Of a stretch of DNA of 64,000 nt, positions 8,773 to 17,948 are shown piece by piece. The notes beneath the pieces were generated by a model. It made no database searches and had not been told where the DNA came from. It saw only the letters and a list, made by a program, of their open reading frames with translations. Position 1 is the first letter of the stretch. Each line of letters opens with the position of its first letter. The stretch covers positions 8,482 to 72,481 of the forward strand of contig CAAFRB010000098.1 of NCBI GenBank assembly GCA_900765095.1, in the 5' to 3' direction. This stretch comes from Clostridia bacterium. GTDB taxonomy: Bacteria; Bacillota; Clostridia; TANB77; UBA1234. The translations under genes and the position numbers were made by a program.

Positions 8773-9996
8773 ATGAACGTAGAAGAGATAAAAAAAGATT
8801 TTCCAATTTTTAATAATAGAGATGTTGTTTATTTAGATAGTGGGGCTACAACTCAAAAACCACAATGTGTTATTGATGCTGTTAATAAGTTTTACGAGAA
8901 TAGCAACGCTAATCCACATAGAGGAGCATATTCTTTAAGTATTGAAGCCACAGAGGTATATGAGAATACCAGAAGGAAGATTGCAAAGTTTATAAATGCT
9001 AAATCATCTGAAGAAATAATCTTTACGAAAAATGCAAGTGAAAGTTTAAATTTAGTAGCGTATTCTTATGGGTTAGATACCTTAAACGAGAATGATGAAG
9101 TAGTGTTGTCGATTATGGAACATCATTCTAATTTGGTTCCATGGCAGATGGTGACTAAGAAGACGAAGAGCAATTTGAAATACATGTATATAAACGATGA
9201 GTATGAACTTTCAAAGGATGAGGTTGAATCAAAGATAACAGATAAAACAAAGATTGTTGCAATAACGCATGTTTCAAATGTTTTGGGCACTATTAACAAT
9301 GTTAAAGAAATAATCAAGTATGCACATAAAAAAGGTGCAAAAGTTTTACTTGATGCTTCTCAGAGCATACCTCATATGAAAGTGGACGTTCAAGATTTAG
9401 ATGCTGATTTTGTTATTTTTTCTGGTCATAAGATGCTTGCACCACTTGGAATTGGAGTACTGTATGCCAAAAAAGAAATATTAAATAAAATGAATCCGTT
9501 TCTAATGGGTGGAGATATGATAGAATACGTCTATGAGCAAGAAACAACTTTTGCTCCACTTCCAAACAAATTTGAAGCTGGTACACAAAATGTTGGTGGA
9601 GTGGTTGGATTAGGTGCAGCTATTGATTATATAGAAAAAATCGGATATGATGAAATTCGAAAATATGAAGATGAGGTTGTCGGATATGCTATTGACGAAC
9701 TTTCAAAATTGGATTATTTAACTTTGTATATTACTCCGAATAAAACCAATCATTCATCTGTTATTTCTTTTAACATAAAAGGCGTGCATCCACATGATGT
9801 TGCCAGCATATTGGATTCTGAAAATGTGTGCGTTCGTTCTGGCAATCATTGTGCACAGCCACTTATGAGATTTTTAGGGATAGATTCTACTTGTAGAGCG
9901 AGCTTTTACTTTTACAACACAAAAGAAGATGTCGACAGACTTGTTAAAGCATTGAATAAAGCGTATAATATGTTTGAAAAATATATGAAAAAATAA
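8773..9996 (+). CDS. sufS: SufS cysteine desulfurase
   Basis: This is a PLP enzyme of the class V aminotransferase fold that mobilises sulfur from cysteine for Fe-S clusters. The 407-aa product starts with the substrate-site pattern VVYLDSGATTQKP. PLP is bound by the lysine of FSGHKMLAP near residue 224, and the persulfide cysteine lies in RSGNHCAQP near residue 362. It precedes its likely sulfur acceptor SufU by 16 nt. Confidence 0.97.
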   Translation: MNVEEIKKDFPIFNNRDVVYLDSGATTQKPQCVIDAVNKFYENSNANPHRGAYSLSIEATEVYENTRRKIAKFINAKSSEEIIFTKNASESLNLVAYSYGLDTLNENDEVVLSIMEHHSNLVPWQMVTKKTKSNLKYMYINDEYELSKDEVESKITDKTKIVAITHVSNVLGTINNVKEIIKYAHKKGAKVLLDASQSIPHMKVDVQDLDADFVIFSGHKMLAPLGIGVLYAKKEILNKMNPFLMGGDMIEYVYEQETTFAPLPNKFEAGTQNVGGVVGLGAAIDYIEKIGYDEIRKYEDEVVGYAIDELSKLDYLTLYITPNKTNHSSVISFNIKGVHPHDVASILDSENVCVRSGNHCAQPLMRFLGIDSTCRASFYFYNTKEDVDRLVKALNKAYNMFEKYMKK

Positions 9997-10012
9997 AAGA
10001 AAGGCAAAAAAT

Positions 10013-10465
10013 ATGGATGAACTTAATGATGTATACAATGATTTAATAATGGAACACAGCATGATTTCCTACAACAAGCACGAGCTTGAAGGCGCTACTT
10101 GTTGTATGATGGGACATAATCCAAATTGTGGCGATGAAATAAAATTAGAAATTAAGATAAACGGTGACACAATTCAAGATTTATCTTTTACAGGACATGG
10201 GTGTGCAATTTCTCAAGCTTCTACATCTATAATGATTGACACGTTGCGAGGAAAGAAAATATCTGAAGCTAAGGACATAGTTAAAACATTTATTGAAATG
10301 ATAAAGCGAGAAATAACAGACGAAAATGAGTTAAAAAAATTAGAGGACGCAATTGCTTTTAAAAATATATCTAACATGCCTGCAAGAGTCAAATGTGCGC
10401 TTTTAGCTTGGCATACGATTGAGGAAATGCTTCCCGGAAATGAGGAAAACACTGATGGAAAATAA
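10013..10465 (+). CDS. sufU: SufU, zinc-containing sulfur acceptor
   Basis: This IscU-fold protein accepts sulfur from SufS in Gram-positive bacteria. In the 150-aa product the ligand-bearing segments are HNPNCGDEI, GHGCAISQAST and RVKCALLAWH, which matches the family. The insert between the second and third segments is of SufU rather than IscU type. The 3' end overlaps the mnmA start by 11 nt, suggesting translational coupling and a shared sulfur flow. Confidence 0.95.
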   Translation: MDELNDVYNDLIMEHSMISYNKHELEGATCCMMGHNPNCGDEIKLEIKINGDTIQDLSFTGHGCAISQASTSIMIDTLRGKKISEAKDIVKTFIEMIKREITDENELKKLEDAIAFKNISNMPARVKCALLAWHTIEEMLPGNEENTDGK

Positions 10466-11507
10466 AAGAGTAATGATCGGAATGAGTGGAGGAGTTGATA
10501 GTTCTGTTGCGGCATTCTTACTAAAAAATGAAGGTTATGAAGTGATTGGAGCAACTTTGGAGTTATTTGCTGGAAGTAGCTGTTGCAATATTGATACATA
10601 CATAGATGCAAAAAACGTATGCAATCAACTTGGTATACCTCATTTTACTTTTAATTACAAAGACGAATTTAGAAAGCATGTAATTAATGATTTTATATCT
10701 TGCTACGCAAATTGCAAAACTCCTAATCCTTGTATAGAATGTAACAAGTACATGAAGTTTGGCTTTATGTACGAGAAAGCAAAAGAATTAGGTTGCAATT
10801 ATATTGCAACAGGTCATTATGCAAAAACTGAATATAGTGAAAAATATGGCAGATGGGTATTGAAAAAATCTAAATCGTTAAAAAAAGACCAGAGTTATGT
10901 TTTGTGGAATATACCAAAAGAATTGATTGAACATGTATTATTTCCGTTAGCTGATTACGAAGAAAAAGAAGAAATAAGAAAGATTGCTCGTGACAATAAT
11001 TTAAAGGTGGCCAATAAACCAGATAGTGAAGATATTTGTTTTGTTCCTGATGGTAATTATAAAAAGTTTTTAGAAAACAACTCTGATATAAAACCAAAAG
11101 AAGGTAACATCGTAGATACAAAAGGAAAAATACTTGGAAAGCATACAGGGCTATATAATTACACAATTGGACAAAGAAAAGGACTTGGAATTTCAAATCC
11201 GGTTCCACTTTTTGTAGTTGGATTTAACAGTGGAAAAGATGAAGTTATAGTTGGAGAAGAAAAAGAATTATACAAGAGTGAAATTGAAGTTGATGAGATT
11301 AACTTGATTTTGGTTGATGAAATTAAAGACTGGATGGATGTTGAGGTTAAGACGAGATATTCATCAAAAGTTGCGAAAGCAAAAATAAAACAAGAAGATA
11401 ATAAAATAAAGGTTAAGTTTGAAGAACCACAAAGGGCGGTAACCCCAGGACAATCGGCAGTGTTTTACGTTGACGATATAGTGCTTGGTGGAGGAAAAAT
11501 AATATAA
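10455..11507 (+). CDS. mnmA: tRNA-specific 2-thiouridylase MnmA
   Basis: MnmA adds sulfur to U34 of Lys, Glu and Gln tRNAs. The PP-loop GMSGGVDSS lies at residues 9-17, the first catalytic cysteine in NPCIECNKYMKFG and the second in DICFVPDGNY. ATG 10455 is chosen because GAGGA lies eight bases upstream and the protein begins right before the PP-loop. The length of 350 aa is normal. Co-transcription with sufS/sufU suggests that SufS supplies its sulfur. No separate desulfurase partner is adjacent. Confidence 0.96.
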   Translation: MENKRVMIGMSGGVDSSVAAFLLKNEGYEVIGATLELFAGSSCCNIDTYIDAKNVCNQLGIPHFTFNYKDEFRKHVINDFISCYANCKTPNPCIECNKYMKFGFMYEKAKELGCNYIATGHYAKTEYSEKYGRWVLKKSKSLKKDQSYVLWNIPKELIEHVLFPLADYEEKEEIRKIARDNNLKVANKPDSEDICFVPDGNYKKFLENNSDIKPKEGNIVDTKGKILGKHTGLYNYTIGQRKGLGISNPVPLFVVGFNSGKDEVIVGEEKELYKSEIEVDEINLILVDEIKDWMDVEVKTRYSSKVAKAKIKQEDNKIKVKFEEPQRAVTPGQSAVFYVDDIVLGGGKII

Positions 11508-11562
11508 ATTTTTTAAAAAGTGATGGCTATGAAATATGTGATTTCAATCGCTTGAAAGAATT

Positions 11563-11598
11563 TTCTGGAATTTTGTAAAAAAATTTCCAGGAGATTTT
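11563..11598 (+). terminator. weak terminator-like hairpin after mnmA
   Basis: CTGGAA (11565-11570) can pair with TTCCAG (11585-11590) and is followed after a few bases by atttttgg. The stem is short, so termination of the suf-mnmA transcript here is only likely. Confidence 0.35.
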
Positions 11599-11609
11599 TG
11601 GAAAAAAGG

Positions 11610-11638
11610 TTGACAAAACTTAAATCACATTATAAAAT
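11610..11638 (+). promoter_or_regulatory. sigma-A promoter of the first island gene
   Basis: TTGACA at 11610-11615 and TAAAAT at 11633-11638 have a 17-bp spacer. The same -35/-10 pair with the same spacing precedes the secreted protein at 63156. Confidence 0.75.
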
Positions 11639-11639
11639 A

Positions 11640-11723
11640 CGACTTGCTGAAAGGATATTGCATCTATCCAATCAAATAATTTTGATAGGGGTGAGTTTTA
11701 ATTTTCCAAGTTGATGCAAGTCG
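11640..11723 (+). promoter_or_regulatory. inverted repeat enclosing a possible structured leader
   Basis: CGACTTGC at 11640-11647 is perfectly complementary to GCAAGTCG at 11716-11723. Inside lie two smaller hairpins, GGATA/TATCC (11653-11669) and ATCAAA/TTTGAT (11671-11686), so a three-way junction could be drawn. The expected start point (about 11643-11646) would remove part of the outer 5' arm, which weakens an RNA-structure reading. It matches no riboswitch class I can name. Confidence 0.3.
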
Positions 11724-11768
11724 GTAGTAACTAAGAACGACGTACTAGAAGTGCAGGGAGGAAATGTT

Positions 11769-12530
11769 ATGAAGAAGTTTTTTGCTGTTGTTTTGGCGAT
11801 GGTGATGGCTCTGGCTGTTTGCTCGTATGCATTTGCGGACGGGTCTTCCGGTGACCAGGTTCACAACGGCGACCTGCCGTATACTTCCGAACAGGATGTC
11901 AAGATTACCATTACCGGACTTCACAATGGTGGCGATGATGACGGGGCTCGGTTGCCTTCTGAATATCATGTCCGTGTGAAGTGGAACATCGTCAATGGCG
12001 TCTACAACGCGACCGCTACTGATGGTGGCGATACTGGTTTCCAGAACTTCACCTGGGATTGCGTGAAACTGGAGTACAAGGTGAACAGTGTTATCGGCAC
12101 GACTGGTGCTGATGTGCGTGAAGGCAACTGGGCTACTAAGCCTGCTGTGGCGTTTGAAGTCACCAATGCATCGACTCCAGATCTCGAGATTTATGTGACC
12201 GCCACGCTTAAAGGAACCAACGCATGGGCGAGCCTGCTTAAGGCTGCTACTCTGGAAACCCAGAATGCTGGCATTATCAATCGAGTGGTCAATCCTGTTG
12301 AAATTCCTAACATGGGTACCGGTGTCGATTCCTATGACAAAGGTCATGTCAACTCGCAGAATGTTTTCGCTTATACCTATGTGCTCAACTGGGATTACGA
12401 TGCTCTGAACGCGTCTGCACTGGCGGCGTATAAGGCGGGCACTGGTTCGCAGGAGCTCACGAACACTTTCGTTGTTACCGTTTCTGCTGGTACGGCATCT
12501 ACTCCTGAACAGACGCCTACCATTGACTGA
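11769..12530 (+). CDS. secreted protein A of the high-GC island
   Basis: The 253-aa product begins with a clear signal peptide (KK, then FFAVVLAMVMALAVC, cleavage near YAFA-DG). The mature part is beta-rich and has no cell-wall anchor motif. About residues 60-250 resemble the C-terminus of the 1380-aa protein at 13806: WDCVKLEYK matches WNCVKLQYE, and LNWDYDALNA...TNTFVVTV matches LKWDYDKLNA...TNKFELKI. ATG 11769 follows GGGAGG. The gene has its own promoter and terminator, as expected for a subunit made in excess over its larger partner. Codons are GC-rich compared with the chromosome. An in-frame CGG at 11949 is read without a break. No family name can be given. Confidence 0.75.
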   Translation: MKKFFAVVLAMVMALAVCSYAFADGSSGDQVHNGDLPYTSEQDVKITITGLHNGGDDDGARLPSEYHVRVKWNIVNGVYNATATDGGDTGFQNFTWDCVKLEYKVNSVIGTTGADVREGNWATKPAVAFEVTNASTPDLEIYVTATLKGTNAWASLLKAATLETQNAGIINRVVNPVEIPNMGTGVDSYDKGHVNSQNVFAYTYVLNWDYDALNASALAAYKAGTGSQELTNTFVVTVSAGTASTPEQTPTID

Positions 12531-12615
12531 TGGAAAATGTATGAATAAAAATAGCTGAGGTGCAGTAGTTACGGTTTTAGCGTAGCTGGAGAACTGTAAT
12601 ACTAGCTTTGGCGTG

Positions 12616-12645
12616 GGGTATCGATAAAAAATCGATACCCTTTTT
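12616..12645 (+). terminator. intrinsic terminator
   Basis: A perfect 10-bp stem GGGTATCGAT / ATCGATACCC with a five-A loop is followed by TTTTT. It isolates gene A from the next promoter. The rest of 12531-12863 holds the next promoter and leader. Confidence 0.93.
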
Positions 12646-12702
12646 GCTAATTTTTAAAAGTAGTTTCGATCAAGGTCTTTTTTACATAATTTGTAAAGAA
12701 GG

Positions 12703-12731
12703 TTGACATATTGGCACAAACAATGTATAAT
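12703..12731 (+). promoter_or_regulatory. consensus sigma-A promoter of the second island transcript
   Basis: TTGACA at 12703-12708 and TATAAT at 12726-12731 with a 17-bp spacer form a perfect promoter. The leader to ATG 12864 is about 125 nt long. It contains two tiny reading frames of 6 codons each, which I do not regard as established genes. Confidence 0.85.
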
Positions 12732-12863
12732 TCTTCTGCAATTGAATAATTTACATAATAATCGAAAGGAGAGTTTCTTTTGACTGAGAAAGGTGGTTGA
12801 AGATTGGCTCTAACATGGTTTCAATGGCAACATAACTTTAACGACTAGAAGGAGGAAAAGACC

Positions 12864-13784
12864 ATGAAAAGTAAGCTATGGATTGTTGCTCTTTTTCTTG
12901 CTCTGATGATGCTCGGTTCTATTGCATTCGCAGTGGAAGTGCTTCCTATCAACGGAAGTCATGAAGCCAAGGAAGTACCGGAAGAGCCGATTGTCACGCT
13001 TGATTTTAGGGCAGTGCAAATCGGGGTTCGTGATAACCTGGTGGAAAATGATGAACTGGAAGATCACGGAACGGTCTGGGTTGAATGGAATGGTAAAGCG
13101 TATGCTTTGTACGGTTGTACGACAGCAGAGATTAACTATACCAATCCTACTAGATCCAATATCGGCGTAACGTTGTCGATGGCAATTTTTGATGCAGATT
13201 TGATGACTTACTTTGGGACGACTTACAGGAGTGAGAGTGAGCAAGTTGAACTTGCAAAATCGGGTTTGGCTGCACTTAGAAATGGCATTAAGCTTTCTTA
13301 TGCTTCTAAGCTGTTGGAAATCACAAACTACTTTGACGGTATGACTGATGAAGAAGTGAGTAATCTCACTGGTGATGAGCTTGTAAGCTTGCTTGCTAGC
13401 AAAGGATTCCTTTGTCTGAGCGAAGAAGAGCTTCGCAAGCTTGAGGAAGATGATTTGATTCAGCTTACTGAGAAGCAACGCTTGGAACTTGCTGAACTAG
13501 GTGATTACAATCCTAACGAGTACTATCGACTGATTGGCGAGGATGGACTGATTAATCCTGGATATGCGATTTATGAGATTGATCTCTATACGCTTCCTGG
13601 AAGAAAGGTGCTTCCTAAGGGTGAGTACAAGGCGGTTTTCGTTTTGAATGGGTATGCTGCGGATAAAAATGAGATGTCTGATTTCTTTATCCACCTTCCC
13701 ATCGAATTGATCATTCAGAAAGATTTGCCTGAAGACTTGCAAAAAGAATACTCTGTGAGCCTGGCGGTTCGTGTCGACCAGTGA
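12864..13784 (+). CDS. secreted protein B of the high-GC island
   Basis: The 306-aa product has a signal peptide ending near IAFA-VE. The mature N-terminal part is a beta-sandwich-like domain (TVWVEWNGKAYALYGC, INYTNPTRSNIGVTLSMAIF). About residues 140-215 are a charged helical stretch (MTDEEVSNLTGDELVSLLAS, LSEEELRKLEEDD, LTEKQRLELAELG). The end returns to beta sequence (INPGYAIYEIDLYTLPG, LPKGEYKAVFVLNGY). AGAAGGAGG precedes the ATG. The gene lies 21 nt before the giant gene, on the same transcript. It may assist export or assembly of its neighbours, but this is inference from position only. Confidence 0.7.
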   Translation: MKSKLWIVALFLALMMLGSIAFAVEVLPINGSHEAKEVPEEPIVTLDFRAVQIGVRDNLVENDELEDHGTVWVEWNGKAYALYGCTTAEINYTNPTRSNIGVTLSMAIFDADLMTYFGTTYRSESEQVELAKSGLAALRNGIKLSYASKLLEITNYFDGMTDEEVSNLTGDELVSLLASKGFLCLSEEELRKLEEDDLIQLTEKQRLELAELGDYNPNEYYRLIGEDGLINPGYAIYEIDLYTLPGRKVLPKGEYKAVFVLNGYAADKNEMSDFFIHLPIELIIQKDLPEDLQKEYSVSLAVRVDQ

Positions 13785-13805
13785 TGATTAAAGGAGGGTA
13801 AGCCT

Positions 13806-16800
13806 GTGAAAAGGAACTCTTTCTTGTACAGAGGGTTCATCTTGTTGCTTGCCGTATGCGTCTTGATGGCTTTGATTCCTGAAAAGATGTACGCGGAGGA
13901 GTATAACGGTCTTGCTACGATGACGGATTTACCTCCGGAAGATGTCGTAGTCAATGTTGTCGAAAACGAAAAGAACGACGATGACAATGCGTTTATTTCC
14001 AACGCAACGCCTGAAGTTACGGCAGCGCCTACTGCAGAAGCGACGCCTGAAGTTACGGTAGCACCTGCTATTGAGACTCCTACTGCGGAGGCAACGACTG
14101 AAGCGACGGTAACGCCTGCTGCTGAAATGCCTACTGCAGAAGCGTCGGAAGTATTTGCTACCGAAGCACCTACTGTGGAGGCACCTGCAACTGCAACGCC
14201 CGAAGTTACTGCTGAACCTAGTGAAGAAGTAACAGTTGAATCTACGCTGACACCGGACATTGAACCTGTGACTGGGCCTGACAATTCCGATAATGAGGAG
14301 CAAGAAATCTACGATCAGATGCTAATGCTGGGAGCGTACAACGTTGCAACTAATGACGCAGGTCAGACGGTGTACGCTGTGGTATGCGATGGCAGCTTGC
14401 TTGGTAAGTACACGCCCGGTGAAATCGTGAAGCTGACTGTTCCTACCAAGGACGGTTATGATTTTATCGGCTGGAAGGTTGTGTGCTCTGAGCAGGTAAA
14501 CATTACTGGTAACCAGTTTGTAATGCCTAGTGCACCTGTCGGTATTGTTTCCCATTGGAAGGCGCAAACGAATCAGGTTGCGATTTACTACCTCACGACT
14601 AGCGGAACTAGCTTGTATGAAAGCAAGTTCGCGGATGTGAAGGCAGGTTCTTCTTTTACTCTGGATTCCAGTTATTCTCTTCCTAGCATTGATGGCTACA
14701 TGGTGACCAGTATTAAGCATAATGGCAGCACCTACACGAACATTTCTGATTACCGGAACATTATCCGTGTTGATAGTGTTTTGAAAGACGAAGTGTTTGA
14801 AGTGGTGTATGAGCCTATTGATACCTCTTACACTGTGAAGCATTACAAGCAGGATTTGAGTGGCAATTATCCAGAAAATCTGATGGAATCTGAAACGTTT
14901 GATGGTAAGTACGGACGGGTTATTAACATCAAGAATCACGTAAAGAACAACTACGTCGGTTTTAACTGGAGAGGTTTCGTTGATGACGAAGCAACGTATA
15001 TTACGTTGTCTAGTAGTAACAACGAAATCAAGATTTACTACTCTCGTGCACAGTACAGACTTTTCTATGTTGATGGTACTTCTACTTCGTGGTATGACGT
15101 GAAGTATGAGGAAACTGTTAATATCAGTGAGAAGTTTGGTACGCCTCCGCATCGTGTTGATGCCACGTTCGTCGAATGGACTACGAGTGATACGACCATT
15201 CAGATTGAAAATGGTGCTTTCACGATGCCTACACATGACGTGGTTTTCAATTCCAAATGGGCTCCTAATGCTACTGCCGAGTATCACATCTACTATTATA
15301 TCGAAACTACTTCGTCTGCAAACAGTTGGACGGCAAGTAATCACAAAAACAAAAACGCTGATCTCAATCCTGTGAATGATTCGGATTTCCAGTTTCATGG
15401 AAGTGTGAAGCTTGTCGGTAATACCAATGCAGTTGTTGGTAACGATGTGGTTATCCAAAATGTTAGTGGTGTGGTTGATACTGCTCACTTCACGTATTCC
15501 AGAATGGATGAGAATGTAACAATTAATCCTGATGGAACTACGGTTGTGAAGGCGTATTACAGAAGAAATGTTTACTACTACGAGTTCAGGTATCAGAATA
15601 ACAGAAACAAGCTTTATACTTGGGATGGTCATAATGAAGGTAGACTCTATTACAAGTATGAAGCTGACCTGACTGATGCCGAGATTCCCAATTGTTGGCC
15701 GTACGACGATGCTGGTGGTGCGATTCAGTGGGTTCAGGACAATAATGGTGCTGCTGGTGCTGCGATTTCTGCACCTACCAGTGCTAATCTTGGCTACAAT
15801 TACACTATTTACCACAATGGCAATGCGACTAACAAGATGGGTTTGAACTACCTAAAGCAAAACATTTTTGGTCAGTATGCTAGCGATTCTGAACGTGGAC
15901 TTCTGGTACAGTTCTTTTACGGTTACGACCAAAAGCTGAGCGTTACGCTTCGTGCTTATCGTTGCCCGGAGGGATTTTCGTTTGACTATTACGTGACTGA
16001 TGCGGGAAAGAGTGCTTCTATTCCGCCTGTTAGTCAGTGGCCCAGCAATAATGGTACACTTGGTTTCTTGATTGAGGACAGCAGATGCAATTGGGCAACT
16101 ATTTACTTCAAGAGGAATACGTATGTCATCTCATTCAGTAACGGTGCAAGAGTGGTCAGTATGAGTCCTGCGGTGTATTACCAGGCGAACCTTCCTAGTG
16201 AAGCTAATGTGCCTACTATTGAAGGATTGGAAATTCCTGATGCATTTAAGACAGGTCACGAATTTGCTGGCTTTGAAGATTCTAACACCAGTGCACTGTA
16301 CGAAGGTAGCACTCCTGCAGAAGCCTACGAGAAGTTCATTCAAGTTAATCCTACGATGCCTGCTCGTGACATTCTTCTTACTGCCGAGTGGAAGCTAAAG
16401 ACTTACAAGGTGAACTTCTACTACGACGCTACTAAGGTTGGAACGAGTGAAGCGCTCATGTCTGAACAGATTGTCGAGTATGGCAGGCTGATTGCCAATT
16501 CTCCTGATGCACCTACCAAAATGAACTATGTTTTCGCTGGTTGGTACTACAGAGATGCTGCTGGAAATGAAAAGCCATGGATTTCTGATGCCACCAGAGT
16601 TACCGACAACATGGATATCTACGCCAAGTGGACTGCCAGTGAACAGATTATCGTGGATATCACTGTTATTCATAATTACTATGAAAGCGGTGTAATTGCT
16701 GATGTCGTCACTGATACGAAGCAGGGTGTAGTAGGCTCTACTGTTACCATTGAAGCATTGAATAGGGCTGGTTACTTCCCTGATTTTGCAATGCAGAACT

Positions 16801-17948
16801 ACGAAGTGAAAGAAATGGACAACACGGTTGTGTTTAACTATTACCCTGTCGAGGAAGTTGAATACACTGTGTACTATGTGGATGCTAACGGAAACAATCT
16901 TATTCCTCCTGTGGTTAAGCCCACCAAGAATCTGATTGTCACCGAAAACTACGTCTACATTCCGTTCTGCACTCCGCGAGTACTTGCACAAGAACTTCGT
17001 TTGACTTCTGATGCTGAGAAGAATGTCATCACTTTCGTGTATGATGTTATTGGCACCACGAGCTACACGATTAAGTACTGGCAGGAACAACTGGATGGTA
17101 GCTACCTCGAAGTTGAAGCCGATAGGCTTGAAATTAAAAACGTTAGTTACTACACGGAAGTGTCTGTGACTAATGAACAGATGAAGGACTATCCTGGGTT
17201 CACCTTCAATGGTGGAATTAGTAACACTAGTGCTTGGATTGTTCCGAACGAAGACGTTGTCTTGAACCTTTACTATGACCGTCTTGAGTATACCGTGAGC
17301 TACGTGTATAGCTCCACGATTGCAGGAGTTACTATGCCTACTTTGCCGGCTACCCAGACGTACAAGTTTGGTGCACCTGTGCAGGTTGCTAGTAACAACA
17401 TTGTGATTGCGGAAGCTCCGCAGTACGAATTCAAGGGTTGGTATCGACAGGGTGATGCAACCGAGGTTGAAATCACCAATTTCGACATGCCGAATCATAA
17501 CATCGTGCTGTACGGTTACTTCGTAGTTTCCGATTACTACATTACGGTTGACTGGACTAAGGAAGATGGTTCGTATCATGGTGGAACTTACTCTTGGAAT
17601 TGTGTGAAGCTCCAGTACGAACATGACACGACCTTGGCTGGTTGGAGTACTGTGCCTTACGTGAAGTGCGTGATTAAGAACTATGGTTCCAAGGCCGTTA
17701 ATCTTGACTTTAGTGCGAAAACGGATAAATGGGCAAAGTACTTTGAAGCTGGTTCTAATCCGTTTGAGAACATTCCTACCGTTCGACTTGAACCGGGGGC
17801 AGAGTATGTCTTTGAGTTCAGAAGCGACGTGGAACTCAAGTGGGATTATGATAAGCTAAATGCCGAGGCTACTAATGTTGCTATTGGTGCTACTGCACCG
17901 ACAGAGGAAACCAACAAGTTTGAACTGAAAATTACCAAGGTTAATTAA
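13806..17948 (+). CDS. giant secreted repeat protein C (Listeria-Bacteroides/InlB-type and MucBP-like repeats)
   Basis: The 1380-aa product has a signal peptide (residues about 1-30), then a low-complexity T/P/E/A stalk (about 60-150) made of repeats like ATPEVTAAP. Many beta-repeats of the Flg_new/InlB-B and MucBP kind follow, seen as recurring YTVKHYKQDLSG, FIGWKV, FAGWYYRD, MDIYAKWTA, YTVYYVDANGN and YTIKYWQEQLDG. The last 140 residues match secreted protein A. There is no LPXTG motif, SLH domain or C-terminal membrane helix, so attachment must be by another route. GTG 13806 follows AAAGGAGGG. Such repeats are typical of adhesins. In-frame CGG codons at 14754 and 14916 are read without a break. 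Codon use is foreign to the surroundings. Confidence 0.85.
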   Translation: MKRNSFLYRGFILLLAVCVLMALIPEKMYAEEYNGLATMTDLPPEDVVVNVVENEKNDDDNAFISNATPEVTAAPTAEATPEVTVAPAIETPTAEATTEATVTPAAEMPTAEASEVFATEAPTVEAPATATPEVTAEPSEEVTVESTLTPDIEPVTGPDNSDNEEQEIYDQMLMLGAYNVATNDAGQTVYAVVCDGSLLGKYTPGEIVKLTVPTKDGYDFIGWKVVCSEQVNITGNQFVMPSAPVGIVSHWKAQTNQVAIYYLTTSGTSLYESKFADVKAGSSFTLDSSYSLPSIDGYMVTSIKHNGSTYTNISDYRNIIRVDSVLKDEVFEVVYEPIDTSYTVKHYKQDLSGNYPENLMESETFDGKYGRVINIKNHVKNNYVGFNWRGFVDDEATYITLSSSNNEIKIYYSRAQYRLFYVDGTSTSWYDVKYEETVNISEKFGTPPHRVDATFVEWTTSDTTIQIENGAFTMPTHDVVFNSKWAPNATAEYHIYYYIETTSSANSWTASNHKNKNADLNPVNDSDFQFHGSVKLVGNTNAVVGNDVVIQNVSGVVDTAHFTYSRMDENVTINPDGTTVVKAYYRRNVYYYEFRYQNNRNKLYTWDGHNEGRLYYKYEADLTDAEIPNCWPYDDAGGAIQWVQDNNGAAGAAISAPTSANLGYNYTIYHNGNATNKMGLNYLKQNIFGQYASDSERGLLVQFFYGYDQKLSVTLRAYRCPEGFSFDYYVTDAGKSASIPPVSQWPSNNGTLGFLIEDSRCNWATIYFKRNTYVISFSNGARVVSMSPAVYYQANLPSEANVPTIEGLEIPDAFKTGHEFAGFEDSNTSALYEGSTPAEAYEKFIQVNPTMPARDILLTAEWKLKTYKVNFYYDATKVGTSEALMSEQIVEYGRLIANSPDAPTKMNYVFAGWYYRDAAGNEKPWISDATRVTDNMDIYAKWTASEQIIVDITVIHNYYESGVIADVVTDTKQGVVGSTVTIEALNRAGYFPDFAMQNYEVKEMDNTVVFNYYPVEEVEYTVYYVDANGNNLIPPVVKPTKNLIVTENYVYIPFCTPRVLAQELRLTSDAEKNVITFVYDVIGTTSYTIKYWQEQLDGSYLEVEADRLEIKNVSYYTEVSVTNEQMKDYPGFTFNGGISNTSAWIVPNEDVVLNLYYDRLEYTVSYVYSSTIAGVTMPTLPATQTYKFGAPVQVASNNIVIAEAPQYEFKGWYRQGDATEVEITNFDMPNHNIVLYGYFVVSDYYITVDWTKEDGSYHGGTYSWNCVKLQYEHDTTLAGWSTVPYVKCVIKNYGSKAVNLDFSAKTDKWAKYFEAGSNPFENIPTVRLEPGAEYVFEFRSDVELKWDYDKLNAEATNVAIGATAPTEETNKFELKITKVN

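Noticed and set aside
11640..11768. Known riboswitch (for example cyclic di-GMP) in the leader of island gene A
   Set aside because: None of the conserved core sequences of the common classes is present.
12770..12863. Two six-codon leader peptides before island gene B
   Set aside because: They are too short, without attenuator structure or codon pattern. Any leader of this length would contain such frames.
13715..17624. Long open frames on the minus strand opposite the giant secreted gene (for example 14322-15815 and 16395-17624)
   Set aside because: They have no ribosome sites, signal peptides or recognisable domains and arise from the biased codon use of the plus-strand repeats. The plus frame has a signal peptide, repeats and a proper start.
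13806..17948. LPXTG-type cell-wall anchoring of the giant protein
   Set aside because: There is no LPXTG-like motif, terminal hydrophobic helix or basic tail. The protein ends in a soluble domain.
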